Below, one piece after another: positions 22,411-30,757 of a stretch of DNA of 64,000 nucleotides (within the stretch, counting starts at the first letter, position 1; every line of letters begins with the position of its first letter). The translations under genes and the position numbers were made by a program. The notes under the pieces are model-generated. The model saw only the letters and a list, made by a program, of their open reading frames with translations. It ran no database searches and was not told the origin of the DNA. Source of the stretch: a virus; the IMG/VR virus record IMGVR_UViG_3300028840_005764, positions 78,862 through 142,861 of that record, one strand, 5' to 3'.

Positions 22411-22983
22411 TTATATTATTACGTACGATATATGCGAATTGTAGCCAATGTCTTGCGGTCCAAATTCCTTCGCGGTTGTCAGTGTTGAATTGAACAGGTC
22501 GTTGGTGGCCATTTTTTTTCGGAGCTGTTTTTCAACACCGCTCCACCACCTACCACCCTGGGCTCCTGTGGCTATCAACGCCTGGCACAGGGCGATCGAC
22601 TGGCGGTAGGCCGTGGTGAGGTCAGGACATTCTGTGCCTGGTGTCGTGACGCAGGCAATGCCCTTTTGTCCGGGCCTGGAGAACACACGCACGCCGTCGA
22701 CTACCAGGTCTACCTGTTTGGAGTACGGGGTTCTGAGGCAAACCACAGCGCCGTGATGCGAGCCCTCGTGGTGCTTGGTGATCTGAATTGCGCCATGGCA
22801 GCGCTCCCAGCTCGGCACGAGGTTGGCGTTGTGCTTCATGCCCACTACCCGGCATCCGTCCAGCTCGGCAAAGGCCTGGACCAGCGGCAGCACGCCCAGA
22901 GGGTACTCAGCACCTGTGTCACGGTCGCCAAACGTGGCCTCGATTTTGGTGCCCTGCTTGGTTTGTAGCTGGTACCGGTACAT
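22411..22983 (-). CDS. Hypothetical protein
   Basis: 190 residues from ATG 22983 (GGGAGGATGTC upstream). Beta-rich start (MYRYQLQTKQGTKIEATFGD) with several Cys/His residues; GC-rich. No recognised domain. Confidence 0.6.
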   Translation of the reverse strand: MYRYQLQTKQGTKIEATFGDRDTGAEYPLGVLPLVQAFAELDGCRVVGMKHNANLVPSWERCHGAIQITKHHEGSHHGAVVCLRTPYSKQVDLVVDGVRVFSRPGQKGIACVTTPGTECPDLTTAYRQSIALCQALIATGAQGGRWWSGVEKQLRKKMATNDLFNSTLTTAKEFGPQDIGYNSHISYVII

Positions 22984-22993
22984 GACATCCTCC

Positions 22994-23353
22994 CTAGAAC
23001 AGGTCGTAGAGCAGGCCGTGGACGTAACCGTAGGGCTCGCAGTTGTAGCGCTCTGCGATGTACCGCCAGATGATGTCCTGCGACACGCCACGCGGCTCGG
23101 TGTCGCCAGCCCCAAGGTCGCTGTTGCCCGGCTTGCGGCGGGCGGTCTGGATGACGTAGAACGCGGCCTCCACGGCCGTGGTCAGCTCGTTGCCCGCCGC
23201 GAACTCCTCGTCCAGCAGACGCAGCGCCTTGCACGCGGCCTTGCTCAGCCGGTGTGCTGCGAGGCCAGCACCCTTCATGTGGGTGTAGAGCTGCCAGTCA
23301 TCGGCCTTCATCTTCATGATCTTCTCTTCGTGCTGCTGTCGGATCTTGTTCAT
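22994..23353 (-). CDS. Hypothetical helical protein
   Basis: 119 residues, all-helical look (LSKAACKALRLLDEEFAAGN, EAAFYVIQTARRKPG). TAGGAGA ribosome site. Between two GC-rich genes. Not recognised. Confidence 0.6.
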   Translation of the reverse strand: MNKIRQQHEEKIMKMKADDWQLYTHMKGAGLAAHRLSKAACKALRLLDEEFAAGNELTTAVEAAFYVIQTARRKPGNSDLGAGDTEPRGVSQDIIWRYIAERYNCEPYGYVHGLLYDLF

Positions 23354-23427
23354 GGTGTTTCTCCTAAAACTTTGGTGGTTTTTTCGTGCCCTTTAAGGGG
23401 GCGGCGGTTGTCCACCGCCCCCAGGTT

Positions 23428-25857
23428 TTACTTCAACATCTCTCGGATGATGCCCAGCGCCACGTCCGTCTCGTTGACCACGGACACACCGTCCACGACC
23501 TCACCGAACACCGCGCGCTTGGCCTCGATCATGCTGGCCAGGTACGTGTCGATCGAACCCATCATGTCCAGGTACTCGACGAACACCGGCGCGGTCTGGC
23601 CGATCCTGTGCAGCCTGTCCTCGGCCTGCGCCAGGTCAGCGGGGCGCCAGGTGCGCTCGACGAACAGCGCGTTCTGGCAGCGGTCCTGGAGGCCGTCAGT
23701 GCCGGTGCCAGCGGCCATGATGCTGAGCACTGCCACTCGAGCCTGGCCAGTCCTGAAGGTGTCCACGGCAGCCTGGCGCTGGTCGCTGGTGTCGCCACCG
23801 AGGATGCTCACGACCTCGTGCCCGGCCTCGCGCAGTCCCTTGGCCATGGCGGTCAGCACGCTGCGATGGTGGGCGAAGATCACAAGCTGCTCGTCCTCGC
23901 GGCTGGCCAAGAAGTCAGCGGCGTGGGCCACAGCCTGCTCGGTCTTGGCCTCAGCAGCCAGGCGTCGCAGTGTGGTCAGGCGGGCGATGGCCTCGGCACG
24001 CTGGGCTTTGGCCAGCTTGTCACCACCTTGTGCAGCGGCCCAGGACAGGAAGTCGCTGGCAGCCTGGCTGTACTCACGGCGGTCAGCGGCCTTGACCTCG
24101 ATGTTGGTGCAGGTCACGGTCTTGGCCGGCAGGTCCTCGAGCACCTCGGACTTGCGCCTGCGGACCATGTAGTGACCGATCAGCTGGTCGTGGAGGCGAT
24201 CGGCATTGCTCACGCCCGTGAAGTCCCAGCCCCAGCGCCCACGGTGCCCGGCGCAGAACTCGATCCCGAAGTTGAAGAAGGACTTCCACACCACGGGGTC
24301 GCAGATGTTCAGCTGGTGCCAGAGCTCTTTCGGGCGGTTCAACATGGGAGTGCCGGTGAGCAGCATGCGCTTGGTGACGGTCTTGGCGATGGCGTTGCAC
24401 GCCTTGCTCCGTGCGCTCTTGCTGTTCATGACATAGTGGCTCTCGTCGAGCACGAGGGTGGAGAAGCCCGCGGCGCACAACACGTCTTGGTGGCGGCGCA
24501 GCAGGTCGTAGTTGATGACCACGACGTCGGCAGCCTTGCAATTTTCGGTAGTCATACTGTCGCTTTTGTTGGTTTTGCGGCCCTCGACCACCTCGAAGAT
24601 CTTGTTGCCGTCGACAACGGCGATCTTGTGGGTGACGCCGTTGTTGAGCCAGGTGTTGACCTGGCGCGCCCAGTTGAGTTTGACGTTGGCCGGGACCACG
24701 ATGAGCGCCGGGAGGCGGCTTGCGTCGCGGCTGAGGTACGCCAGGGCCTGCACGGTCTTGCCAAGGCCCATGTCGTCGGCCACGATGGCCCCGAACTTCT
24801 CGCCCTGCCGCTCCAGGAACCGGACGCCGGCACTCTGGAAGGGGTAGAGCCGGCCACCGGGCAGCTCGATGGCCTCGTCAGCCTCGACGTTGGTGGCCCG
24901 TGCCAGGCGCTTGGCGTCGGCCTCGCGCTCCTCGCGCCCTTCGAGCTCAGGGGCCCACCGCACGTCCTCGCCGTACATGTCCTTGATGATGGCCACGGCC
25001 TCGTCCCAGCTCGGGCGAGTGACCCACCACGCCTTGGTCTGGGGGTCGAAGCGGCGATGGCCGCGGGGCAGGGCCTTGATGCGGGCCACCAGCGTGGGGT
25101 TGTACGGCGCCTTGATGCCCAGCTCGCTGCCGCGCACCTTGGTCAGACAGGTGGGCTCGTTGTTCTCGGGCTTGGCCTTGGGCGTGGCCTCGGTGGTCGC
25201 AGGCGCCTGCTCGGTCTGCTCGACCAGCTCACGGGCCTCGCGGCTGAAGGTGGCCTTGGGGAAGTTCTCAGCGATCATGGCGAAGACCTGCTTGGCGATG
25301 GCTGGCTTGGTCGCGAACTCGTTGCGCTTCTCGGCCCGGTTGAAGAACCGGGTGGGGATCGCCCGGAACTTGTCGAGCAGCTCGGGGCAGTAGCTGGTCT
25401 TGACGGCGAGGCGCTTGCCGTACTTGCCTGCGTCCACGACGCTGACGGCGGCCTTGCGCGCGCCCTGGTCATGACCCTTGATGCGAAGGTTGGCACCGGC
25501 GATGGCCGCGCTGTTCCGGAGGCCGAGGGCCACAAGGGCGTCGCAAGCGGCTGTGGCCTGCTCAGGGGCGAGACCCTGGCACAGGGCCTGGAGGATGGCG
25601 TTGCCCGCCTTGTTCAGGCCGGCGTCGAGGGAGATGGTGAGACCGGCTCGGGCACAGGCCTCGTCAAAGGCCACGGGGTCAGCCGCGCCGTTGACCTGGT
25701 CGAGGACGTAGCGGTAGGTCTGGGCGCACCACGGCCCCATCCCGCGCTCGGCGCTCTCGGGCACGAAGAGCGGCTCACCACACACGACGCAGTTGCCCAG
25801 CTGGCGGCGCTCCAGCTCCACGTTCACGCTGTTGTTGTCCTTGGTGGTCTTACACAT
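23428..25857 (-). CDS. SNF2-family helicase with HARP-like and zinc-finger N-terminus
   Basis: 809 residues. An N-terminal CVVCG...PWC zinc finger (residues 23-45) precedes two repeats reminiscent of the HARP domain of SMARCAL1 (YCPELLDKFRAIP and YNPTLVARIKALPRGHRRF). The SNF2 core follows: VADDMGLGKT (Walker A), LVLDESHY, LLTGTPMLN and motif VI QAEDRLHRIGQ. Such annealing helicases rewind or remodel DNA at replication forks. It is the longest gene in this block. A 859-codon frame on the opposite strand is only its GC-rich shadow. Confidence 0.88.
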   Translation of the reverse strand: MCKTTKDNNSVNVELERRQLGNCVVCGEPLFVPESAERGMGPWCAQTYRYVLDQVNGAADPVAFDEACARAGLTISLDAGLNKAGNAILQALCQGLAPEQATAACDALVALGLRNSAAIAGANLRIKGHDQGARKAAVSVVDAGKYGKRLAVKTSYCPELLDKFRAIPTRFFNRAEKRNEFATKPAIAKQVFAMIAENFPKATFSREARELVEQTEQAPATTEATPKAKPENNEPTCLTKVRGSELGIKAPYNPTLVARIKALPRGHRRFDPQTKAWWVTRPSWDEAVAIIKDMYGEDVRWAPELEGREEREADAKRLARATNVEADEAIELPGGRLYPFQSAGVRFLERQGEKFGAIVADDMGLGKTVQALAYLSRDASRLPALIVVPANVKLNWARQVNTWLNNGVTHKIAVVDGNKIFEVVEGRKTNKSDSMTTENCKAADVVVINYDLLRRHQDVLCAAGFSTLVLDESHYVMNSKSARSKACNAIAKTVTKRMLLTGTPMLNRPKELWHQLNICDPVVWKSFFNFGIEFCAGHRGRWGWDFTGVSNADRLHDQLIGHYMVRRRKSEVLEDLPAKTVTCTNIEVKAADRREYSQAASDFLSWAAAQGGDKLAKAQRAEAIARLTTLRRLAAEAKTEQAVAHAADFLASREDEQLVIFAHHRSVLTAMAKGLREAGHEVVSILGGDTSDQRQAAVDTFRTGQARVAVLSIMAAGTGTDGLQDRCQNALFVERTWRPADLAQAEDRLHRIGQTAPVFVEYLDMMGSIDTYLASMIEAKRAVFGEVVDGVSVVNETDVALGIIREMLK

Positions 25858-26115
25858 GATGTTGCCCTCGTTGGTTTGAGTTCTCGACGTGATGTCATCG
25901 TCTCAAAAAATGCTGATTTAATCAAACTTTATTTTCTTTATTTTACAACAACAAGTTTTTATTGAATTTATTGGAAATCAAGATGAGTACTGCATTGAGA
26001 CGATCTTCATTGGCAGCCACATCTCGAGCTATGCCAGCCATACAGTAGGCTATATTAGCCACGAACCAGGGCTTTGAAATTATTAGTGTTTTTAGCTTTA
26101 TGCTAGGCTAGGAGA
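25858..26115. other. Gene-free control region upstream of the helicase gene
   Basis: 258 bp: AT-rich tract with ATAAAGAAAATAAAG near 25920-25945 on the minus strand, resembling the tract at 28460-28490, then several TAGCC/GGCTA half-sites of the hairpin family of this region. No gene seen. Confidence 0.5.
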
Positions 26116-26418
26116 TCAGGCAGGAACGTGGACCCAGATGAAGCCGTGGCAGTGGCGGCAGCCGTACACGTACATGTCGCCGTCCAGGGCCAGGACCTCG
26201 ACACCGGTGCTCTCTGCGTGGCAGCGGGCGCAGCTCACGTCGCACACGAAGCGGTGCAGCACGCGCACTTTCTCATCGGTGTCCGGGCGCCGCACCCAGT
26301 CCGGGCGCTGCTGGGGGTTGACGAGCAGCACGCCCCGGCCCTCGGGCAGGTCCTCGAGCACCTCGCAGAACGAACCCAGTGCGTCTCCAGGCATCTTGCT
26401 TTTCCAATAGGTATCCAT
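26116..26418 (-). CDS. Zinc-binding hypothetical protein
   Basis: 100 residues with CARC (near residue 62) and CRHC (near 87) knuckles forming a zinc ribbon; the N-terminal half may be a regulatory extension. First of a run of GC-rich genes of similar style. Function unknown. Confidence 0.6.
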   Translation of the reverse strand: MDTYWKSKMPGDALGSFCEVLEDLPEGRGVLLVNPQQRPDWVRRPDTDEKVRVLHRFVCDVSCARCHAESTGVEVLALDGDMYVYGCRHCHGFIWVHVPA

Positions 26419-26462
26419 CGTTCTGACCTCCGTTTGCCCAGCACAGGGCAGCCTGCTAAGCC

Positions 26463-26933
26463 TCAGCTACAGTCTGGGCACAAGTGCCGTTTGACTTCTC
26501 GCACTGCGCCGTCTTGTTGTTGCATCATCAATACTGGTATGCAGTCTGTTCTCCATTTCCCGCAGTTCCAGCAGCACTTGAGCCCGTGGTATCGGATGAT
26601 CGACAGATAAAGAATGCCCGCAGCTCGCCACGGGTCATTGCCCAGCGGGTGTTGTTGTAGATCGGGGTCTGCTGCTTCGATCTCCACTTGCTCTTGAGCC
26701 ACTACCCATCCAGCGCCAAGTGCCACGGGCAGCCCTTTGTAGTCGCCGGCCACCTGCTTGCACACTTCCCAGCACCTGTTGAGTGTGGGCAGCCGCTCGT
26801 ACCACACCGGGTGCTTGTCTTCGAGCTCTTGAGCGGTGAGGAGGGCACACTCGGCACAGCACGCACGCGCACTTGTCAGCCCGTCATAGTCGTGTTGCTC
26901 TATTTCGTTGCCACAGATTGGACAGCGCTTCAT
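26463..26933 (-). CDS. Protein with terminal zinc ribbons
   Basis: 156 residues. CPICG at the N-terminus with CCAEC, and a second set CCWNCG ... CPDC at the C-terminus. Two metal sites separated by a helical linker. Overlaps the next gene's end (ATGA-type). Not recognised. Confidence 0.6.
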   Translation of the reverse strand: MKRCPICGNEIEQHDYDGLTSARACCAECALLTAQELEDKHPVWYERLPTLNRCWEVCKQVAGDYKGLPVALGAGWVVAQEQVEIEAADPDLQQHPLGNDPWRAAGILYLSIIRYHGLKCCWNCGKWRTDCIPVLMMQQQDGAVREVKRHLCPDCS

Positions 26934-27124
26934 GGTTGATCCTCCTCGGTCAGGGGTGGGTGCAGGTGACAGTCCTCACCATGCACCGGGCACGTGGTGT
27001 GGAACCTGGCCTGCTCGGCGCCGCACACCTGGCACACCCAGCGCCCCACGTCATCGAGGCGCATCCCGCGCAGGCCTCGGGGATCGTCGCACGTGCAGTT
27101 CCAGCAGTAGCCATTGGCAGTCAT
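26930..27124 (-). CDS. Zinc-ribbon microprotein
   Basis: 64 residues from ATG 27124, with CWNC, CQVCG and CPVHGEDC pairs. The start overlaps the stop of the upstream gene (ATGA), supporting this shorter frame over the one beginning at 27226. Confidence 0.6.
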   Translation of the reverse strand: MTANGYCWNCTCDDPRGLRGMRLDDVGRWVCQVCGAEQARFHTTCPVHGEDCHLHPPLTEEDQP

Positions 27125-27309
27125 CGGTTCTGCCCCCAGACCTCGGGCAGGAACCCGCCCTTGCACAGCCAGCCGTGCAGCGCGTCGAGGTGGTTGACCA
27201 GTTCGATCACCTCGTAGTCGTAGCACCCGCCCTTCGAGTCGCAGCCGTCACGCTCGGCGATGTCCACACAGATCTGCAGGATCTCTTTGAGACAGGCGTT
27301 GGGGTCCAT
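27121..27309 (-). CDS. Small helical protein
   Basis: 62 residues from ATG 27309 (AAAGGACAAGTG upstream). Helical start (PNACLKEILQICVDIAERDG), similar to small phage gene products annotated only as hypothetical. Confidence 0.55.
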   Translation of the reverse strand: MDPNACLKEILQICVDIAERDGCDSKGGCYDYEVIELVNHLDALHGWLCKGGFLPEVWGQNR

Positions 27310-27328
27310 CACTTGTCCTTTCTTGTTG

Positions 27329-27535
27329 TCATGACGCCACCACTCTTTGCACCGACCGGACACCAGCGTAGAAAAACGTGGTGCCGCTTGGTCTGCGCAC
27401 GTGGACCTTCACAGTGTTCTCACCGTAGTCCTCGACGCGCAGCACATAGTCGATGTTCTCAGGCTTGCTGCCATCGCCCCACACCACACGGTCACCGGGC
27501 ACGAGGTCAACGGTCTTTTTCTCGATGGTCTCCAT
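27329..27535 (-). CDS. Small beta-rich hypothetical protein
   Basis: 68 residues. DLVPGDRVVWGDG and repeated beta strands suggest an SH3-like or Hint-like barrel, but no splicing residues are present. Preceded by a TAGCCCA hairpin. Confidence 0.55.
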   Translation of the reverse strand: METIEKKTVDLVPGDRVVWGDGSKPENIDYVLRVEDYGENTVKVHVRRPSGTTFFYAGVRSVQRVVAS

Positions 27536-27545
27536 GTTCTCTCCC

Positions 27546-27563
27546 TAGCCCAGCGATGGGCTA
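27546..27563. repeat. TAGCC-type hairpin containing a TAG stop (copy 1)
   Basis: TAGCCCA at 27546-27552 and TGGGCTA at 27557-27563, loop GCGA. On the minus strand the stem's first bases are the TAG stop of the gene ending at 27561. Confidence 0.75.
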
Positions 27564-27791
27564 GTACAGTATCACTCCCATGCTCAGCTCTTCGCAGTGC
27601 CGGGGCGCGTCCTCCAGCTCCAGGCCCAGGCGACCAGCGGCCCAGCCCACCTCGACCATGACATCCTCGCCGCAGGCCAATGCCGGGCAGGGCTCAGCCA
27701 TCCCCCGTCTGCTGTACTCTGGCAGGACCTCCACCTTGATGTTGAGCTTGTGGAGCTCGGTGGCGATCTTCATTGCCTGGTACAGGGTCAT
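27561..27791 (-). CDS. Small paralogous protein A
   Basis: 76 residues, clearly related to the protein at 30269 (shared MTL-QA-KI, VEV, EYS-R, EVGWA-G-LG, L-MGV-LY spacing). Probably a duplicated small domain. Its TAG stop lies in a hairpin. Function unknown. Confidence 0.65.
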   Translation of the reverse strand: MTLYQAMKIATELHKLNIKVEVLPEYSRRGMAEPCPALACGEDVMVEVGWAAGRLGLELEDAPRHCEELSMGVILY

Positions 27792-27809
27792 GCTGAGTCT
27801 CCCTCGTTG

Positions 27810-27827
27810 TAGCCCATCACTGGGCTA
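27810..27827. repeat. TAGCC-type hairpin containing a TAG stop (copy 2)
   Basis: TAGCCCA at 27810-27816, loop TCAC, TGGGCTA at 27821-27827; the last bases form the TAG stop of the gene ending at 27825. Confidence 0.75.
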
Positions 27828-28202
27828 GTAGTAGTCGTCGGGATCGGGCGCCTGGTCCCAGGCGCACTCCATCAGCTCATCCAGCTCCACGGCACAGACC
27901 TCGCCGTCGGCCCACTTCACCACCACGATGTCGACGTGCAGCGCGCGGTACTCGCCGGGCTTGCCGTAGACGGACGAGAGCTTGATCATGGTGTCCTGGT
28001 CCATGTCCAGGATCTCGTGGGTTTCGCACTCGACGTCGTACACCTCGAAGTCTCCACCCTCTTCGGGGTGGCAGTCCTCGGGTGGCCCCCAGATCTTGGC
28101 GGGGATCACGGGTGTGGCGTAGGCCTCGAAGCGCAGGGTGCGCTCACCATGCCGGGGGCCAGTGACGATCTCGTGGTGGTACTCGAAAAAGATGGTGCTC
28201 AT
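27825..28202 (-). CDS. Acidic hypothetical protein
   Basis: 125 residues, very acidic (pIs low by eye), with beta-strand pattern (GERTLRFEAYATPV, ALHVDIVVVKWADGE). Tail PDPDDYY. Not recognised. Confidence 0.6.
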   Translation of the reverse strand: MSTIFFEYHHEIVTGPRHGERTLRFEAYATPVIPAKIWGPPEDCHPEEGGDFEVYDVECETHEILDMDQDTMIKLSSVYGKPGEYRALHVDIVVVKWADGEVCAVELDELMECAWDQAPDPDDYY

Positions 28203-28203
28203 G

Positions 28204-28419
28204 TCAGCTCTCCTCTCGCTGGATCCCGGTCAGGTTGCGCAGACGACGGACCTGTGCGACAGACACCAGGCCCAGCTGCTCGGCGACCTCTACCTCGCTC
28301 AGACTACAGTCGGACAGCAGCGCGTTGCGCAGGCGCTGGCGCTCGCGCTCCGCCAGGTACTGATCGGCGGCGCTGATCGCCTCGCGTGCTTTCTGCTGCC
28401 ATCTTTCGTAGTCTGTCAT
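28204..28419 (-). CDS. Small HTH protein
   Basis: 71 residues. A helical, arginine-rich first half and LSEVEVAEQLGLVSVAQVRRL, a helix-turn-helix pattern, in the second. Possible small DNA-binding regulator. Confidence 0.6.
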   Translation of the reverse strand: MTDYERWQQKAREAISAADQYLAERERQRLRNALLSDCSLSEVEVAEQLGLVSVAQVRRLRNLTGIQREES

Positions 28420-28506
28420 TGATCGTCCTCCAGCTTTCCATTATGCACGAAACGCTTATTTCATCAACATTTCTTTTCTTTATTTCATAACGTGTTGATA
28501 TCTAGC

Positions 28507-28980
28507 CTATTCCTCGGCTAATGCGTACAGTGCCCAACTGCCCCCGGGCGCCGTTACCAGACCGGTGCCAGCGCATCGATCACAGCCTGGACACGGATCG
28601 TCGCTCACGTCGCCAAACTCCCAGCGCACCACTCGTTTGCCGCGCACGATCTCGGCCACCTCGCGCCCATGGCAGTTGCACTCGCGCTGGGACTCCGGGA
28701 GCACAGCACAGCTCGCCACGAGTCGGTACCGATACTCGCCCTCGCGGTACGCTGCTGGCCATTCGCAGCTGTAGTTGCCGTGTGCATACACCGTGCACGA
28801 CAGGCCCCAGTAGTCGTTGCCAGTGAAATAGTCCAACACCCACGGCACGTAGTCCGGATCCACGTTGTCCCACACGCCCCAGGCGCAGGCCTCGAGGGCC
28901 TTGGGCGGGGCCTCGAATTCATAGCCCCCGGTGTCGATGCCGTAGCCTATCGTGAGGCTAAGCCGCTGTTCCTCGGTCAT
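28507..28980 (-). CDS. Protein with DnaJ-like zinc finger
   Basis: 157 residues from ATG 28980, which overlaps the next gene's stop. CPGCDRCAGTG near the C-terminus resembles one CxxCxGxG unit of DnaJ-type fingers; CNCHG occurs nearby. The rest is beta-rich and aromatic. Stop TAG lies in a TAGCC hairpin (28503-28520). Confidence 0.6.
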   Translation of the reverse strand: MTEEQRLSLTIGYGIDTGGYEFEAPPKALEACAWGVWDNVDPDYVPWVLDYFTGNDYWGLSCTVYAHGNYSCEWPAAYREGEYRYRLVASCAVLPESQRECNCHGREVAEIVRGKRVVRWEFGDVSDDPCPGCDRCAGTGLVTAPGGSWALYALAEE

Positions 28981-29309
28981 TGTCGCATCTCCTTTCGCAC
29001 GGGCAGGCTGAGTAGTTCCACCACCGTCAGGGCCACGGAGTGCTCGAGTTCTGCCCACGGCAAGCCCTCTGACACGTTGTCTGGCCACATGGCAGCGATC
29101 ATGGGCTCGCCCGTTTGATAATCGGTGTAGTATTGGAACGGTATGAGCTCACCATTCATGGTGGCCATGCCAATGATCATCAGCTGTGGTTCGTCGCCCG
29201 GCTCAGGCCGGGAGCAGTGCCAGTGCACGATGACGCCTCGCACTTCACCCTTGTGCTGCCCGCGCTTCACGGTGTGGAAATACAGGTCAATGGCGTCTGA
29301 GCTCAGCAT
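28977..29309 (-). CDS. Hypothetical protein
   Basis: 110 residues with a beta-rich core (RGVIVHWHCSR, LMIIGMATMNGE). Coupled by overlap to the DnaJ-finger gene. Not recognised. Confidence 0.6.
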   Translation of the reverse strand: MLSSDAIDLYFHTVKRGQHKGEVRGVIVHWHCSRPEPGDEPQLMIIGMATMNGELIPFQYYTDYQTGEPMIAAMWPDNVSEGLPWAELEHSVALTVVELLSLPVRKEMRQ

Positions 29310-29393
29310 GGCTTCTCCCTTGGCTGTTGGTGAGAAGACGCGGGGCCCTGGTACTTTCTGACAGCAAACATCAAAAAAAATCAGCCTTTCTTT

Positions 29394-29960
29394 CTACCTC
29401 AGACCGTAAGTGGTCATTGTCGTAAAAGCGCTCAGAAGTTCTTCAAGCGTGCACGTGGTTCTGTCGGGTGGCCGCAGTGCTGAAAAGATCGTGTACCAGT
29501 CACGCCACCACCACGTGATGTCACGATAGCGCAGAGCCAGGTAGCAGCCGTTGGGCTCAGGGCGCAGAGCACGGCACACCAGCGGCCTGCGCCTCCACGA
29601 CAGCACGCAGCCCCGGGCGCCGAGCATGCTGCATTGCCCCAGGATATGGCCTGTGCACGGCCCGTGGTACGGTAGGTCCTCGAACAACTCGTCGGTGGTT
29701 CGTGGTCGGACAAAGTACCGGCGGCGCGATCCTTCGGTCGGACCTCGCACCCAGTCCAGGGCCCAGCGGCCAGAGGCCAGGGCCTGCATCACGAGCTCAA
29801 CACTGTGATCGAAGTCCGCGGGGTGCGCTGCACCGGGCTCGGTATGGCAACAGCGCCCGCGGCACACTTGGCACAGGACCGTTGGCCTGTACACGGCTAT
29901 GTCAGCCCCGGCCACGGCTAATGCCCACAACACGGGTAGTCGATGCACCCGCAGCTGCAA
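29394..29960 (-). CDS. YkgJ-like Fe-S/zinc chelating protein
   Basis: 188 residues with CQVCRGRCC near residues 30-38 and GARGCVLSWRRRPLVCRALRP near 115-135, the two cysteine blocks of the YkgJ (UPF0153) family of small metal-cluster proteins, whose biochemical role is unsettled. N-terminal start uncertain because it overlaps the next gene. Confidence 0.6.
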   Translation of the reverse strand: MQLRVHRLPVLWALAVAGADIAVYRPTVLCQVCRGRCCHTEPGAAHPADFDHSVELVMQALASGRWALDWVRGPTEGSRRRYFVRPRTTDELFEDLPYHGPCTGHILGQCSMLGARGCVLSWRRRPLVCRALRPEPNGCYLALRYRDITWWWRDWYTIFSALRPPDRTTCTLEELLSAFTTMTTYGLR

Positions 29961-30214
29961 CCGATCCGCGACCCGTCCTGGAGGTAGACCCCGTAGCGAT
30001 CGAAGTGTGAGGCCACGGCGCCGGGCGAACGATCGCCACGCTCGTACGCCGTGCGGCCGTCATATCGTCCGTGGTTCACCTCGTGATCCGACTTCTCGCA
30101 GTCGACGCACGCAACGCGCCCCCCGCCGTACCACTTGGCGCGCGTCCCCCGCCGCAGACGCCAGCCACAGTGCACGCAGGTCCCCGCGTACTTCAACGTG
30201 ATGACTCGTGCCAT
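29918..30214 (-). CDS. Zinc-ribbon protein
   Basis: 98 residues from ATG 30214. CVHCGWR ... CVDC near residues 13-40 form a zinc ribbon; C-terminal CSCGCIDYPCCGH is a second cysteine cluster. Basic middle. Function unknown. Confidence 0.6.
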   Translation of the reverse strand: MARVITLKYAGTCVHCGWRLRRGTRAKWYGGGRVACVDCEKSDHEVNHGRYDGRTAYERGDRSPGAVASHFDRYGVYLQDGSRIGCSCGCIDYPCCGH

Positions 30215-30253
30215 GTCCAGACCCAACCCTTCTAGCCCCTCACGGGGCTGCTG

Positions 30254-30271
30254 TAGCCCTTGTCAGGGCTA
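30254..30271. repeat. TAGCC-type hairpin containing a TAG stop (copy 3)
   Basis: TAGCCCT at 30254-30260, loop TGTC, AGGGCTA at 30265-30271, with a second AGCCCC..GGGGCT hairpin at 30234-30249. The last bases are the TAG stop of the gene ending at 30269. Confidence 0.75.
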
Positions 30272-30505
30272 GTAGAGGACGACGCCCGTGCCCAGTGCAT
30301 CGCTCCTCGACGGTACCTCGCGCAGCGTCATTCCCAGCACGCCACACGCCCAGCCCACCTCAGTCCAGCAGTCGACGTCGCAGTACAGGGCGACACACGT
30401 CTTGCCGTACATGCACCGCCCACTGTACTCTTCCCTGACCTCGACGCCATCAACCCCAGCGTCCTCGAGCAGTCTCACGATTTTGTGTGCCTGGTCCAGT
30501 GTCAT
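30269..30505 (-). CDS. Small paralogous protein B
   Basis: 78 residues, paralogue of the 27561 protein. The two share nearly all aromatic and glycine positions, so they are a local duplication. Function unknown. Confidence 0.65.
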   Translation of the reverse strand: MTLDQAHKIVRLLEDAGVDGVEVREEYSGRCMYGKTCVALYCDVDCWTEVGWACGVLGMTLREVPSRSDALGTGVVLY

Positions 30506-30541
30506 GTCGCGTTCCTTTCTCTGGTTTGAGGTGTTCGGGGC

Positions 30542-30757
30542 TCAGGCGTCCCACGTCTTGACGCAGGTGCCGTCGATGTACGCCGTGATGTGCAGCACAC
30601 CGTCGAGGTCCACGCCCATTGCGTCCCGGAGCTCGGCGTGCAGCGCCATCTCCGTACCGGCCTCTGCCAGCAGCCGGCCGTCTGACCACGCGAGGTGCTG
30701 GCCCCTGCCCTTGTACGTGGAGTGCGTTGTGTAGATGCCAGTTGTGCCTGTTGCCAT
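30542..30757 (-). CDS. Hypothetical small protein
   Basis: 71 residues, threonine-rich start (MATGTTGIYTTHSTY) and mixed alpha/beta remainder. Last gene before the 1 kb gene-free stretch. Not recognised. Confidence 0.55.
   Translation of the reverse strand: MATGTTGIYTTHSTYKGRGQHLAWSDGRLLAEAGTEMALHAELRDAMGVDLDGVLHITAYIDGTCVKTWDA

Noticed and set aside
23386-25965. 859-codon plus-strand frame
   Set aside because: It is the opposite-strand shadow of the GC-rich SNF2 helicase gene; no ribosome site or protein family pattern.
27546-30271. TAGCC hairpins as simple Rho-independent terminators
   Set aside because: No U-run follows most stems, and their placement exactly at TAG stops is more specific.
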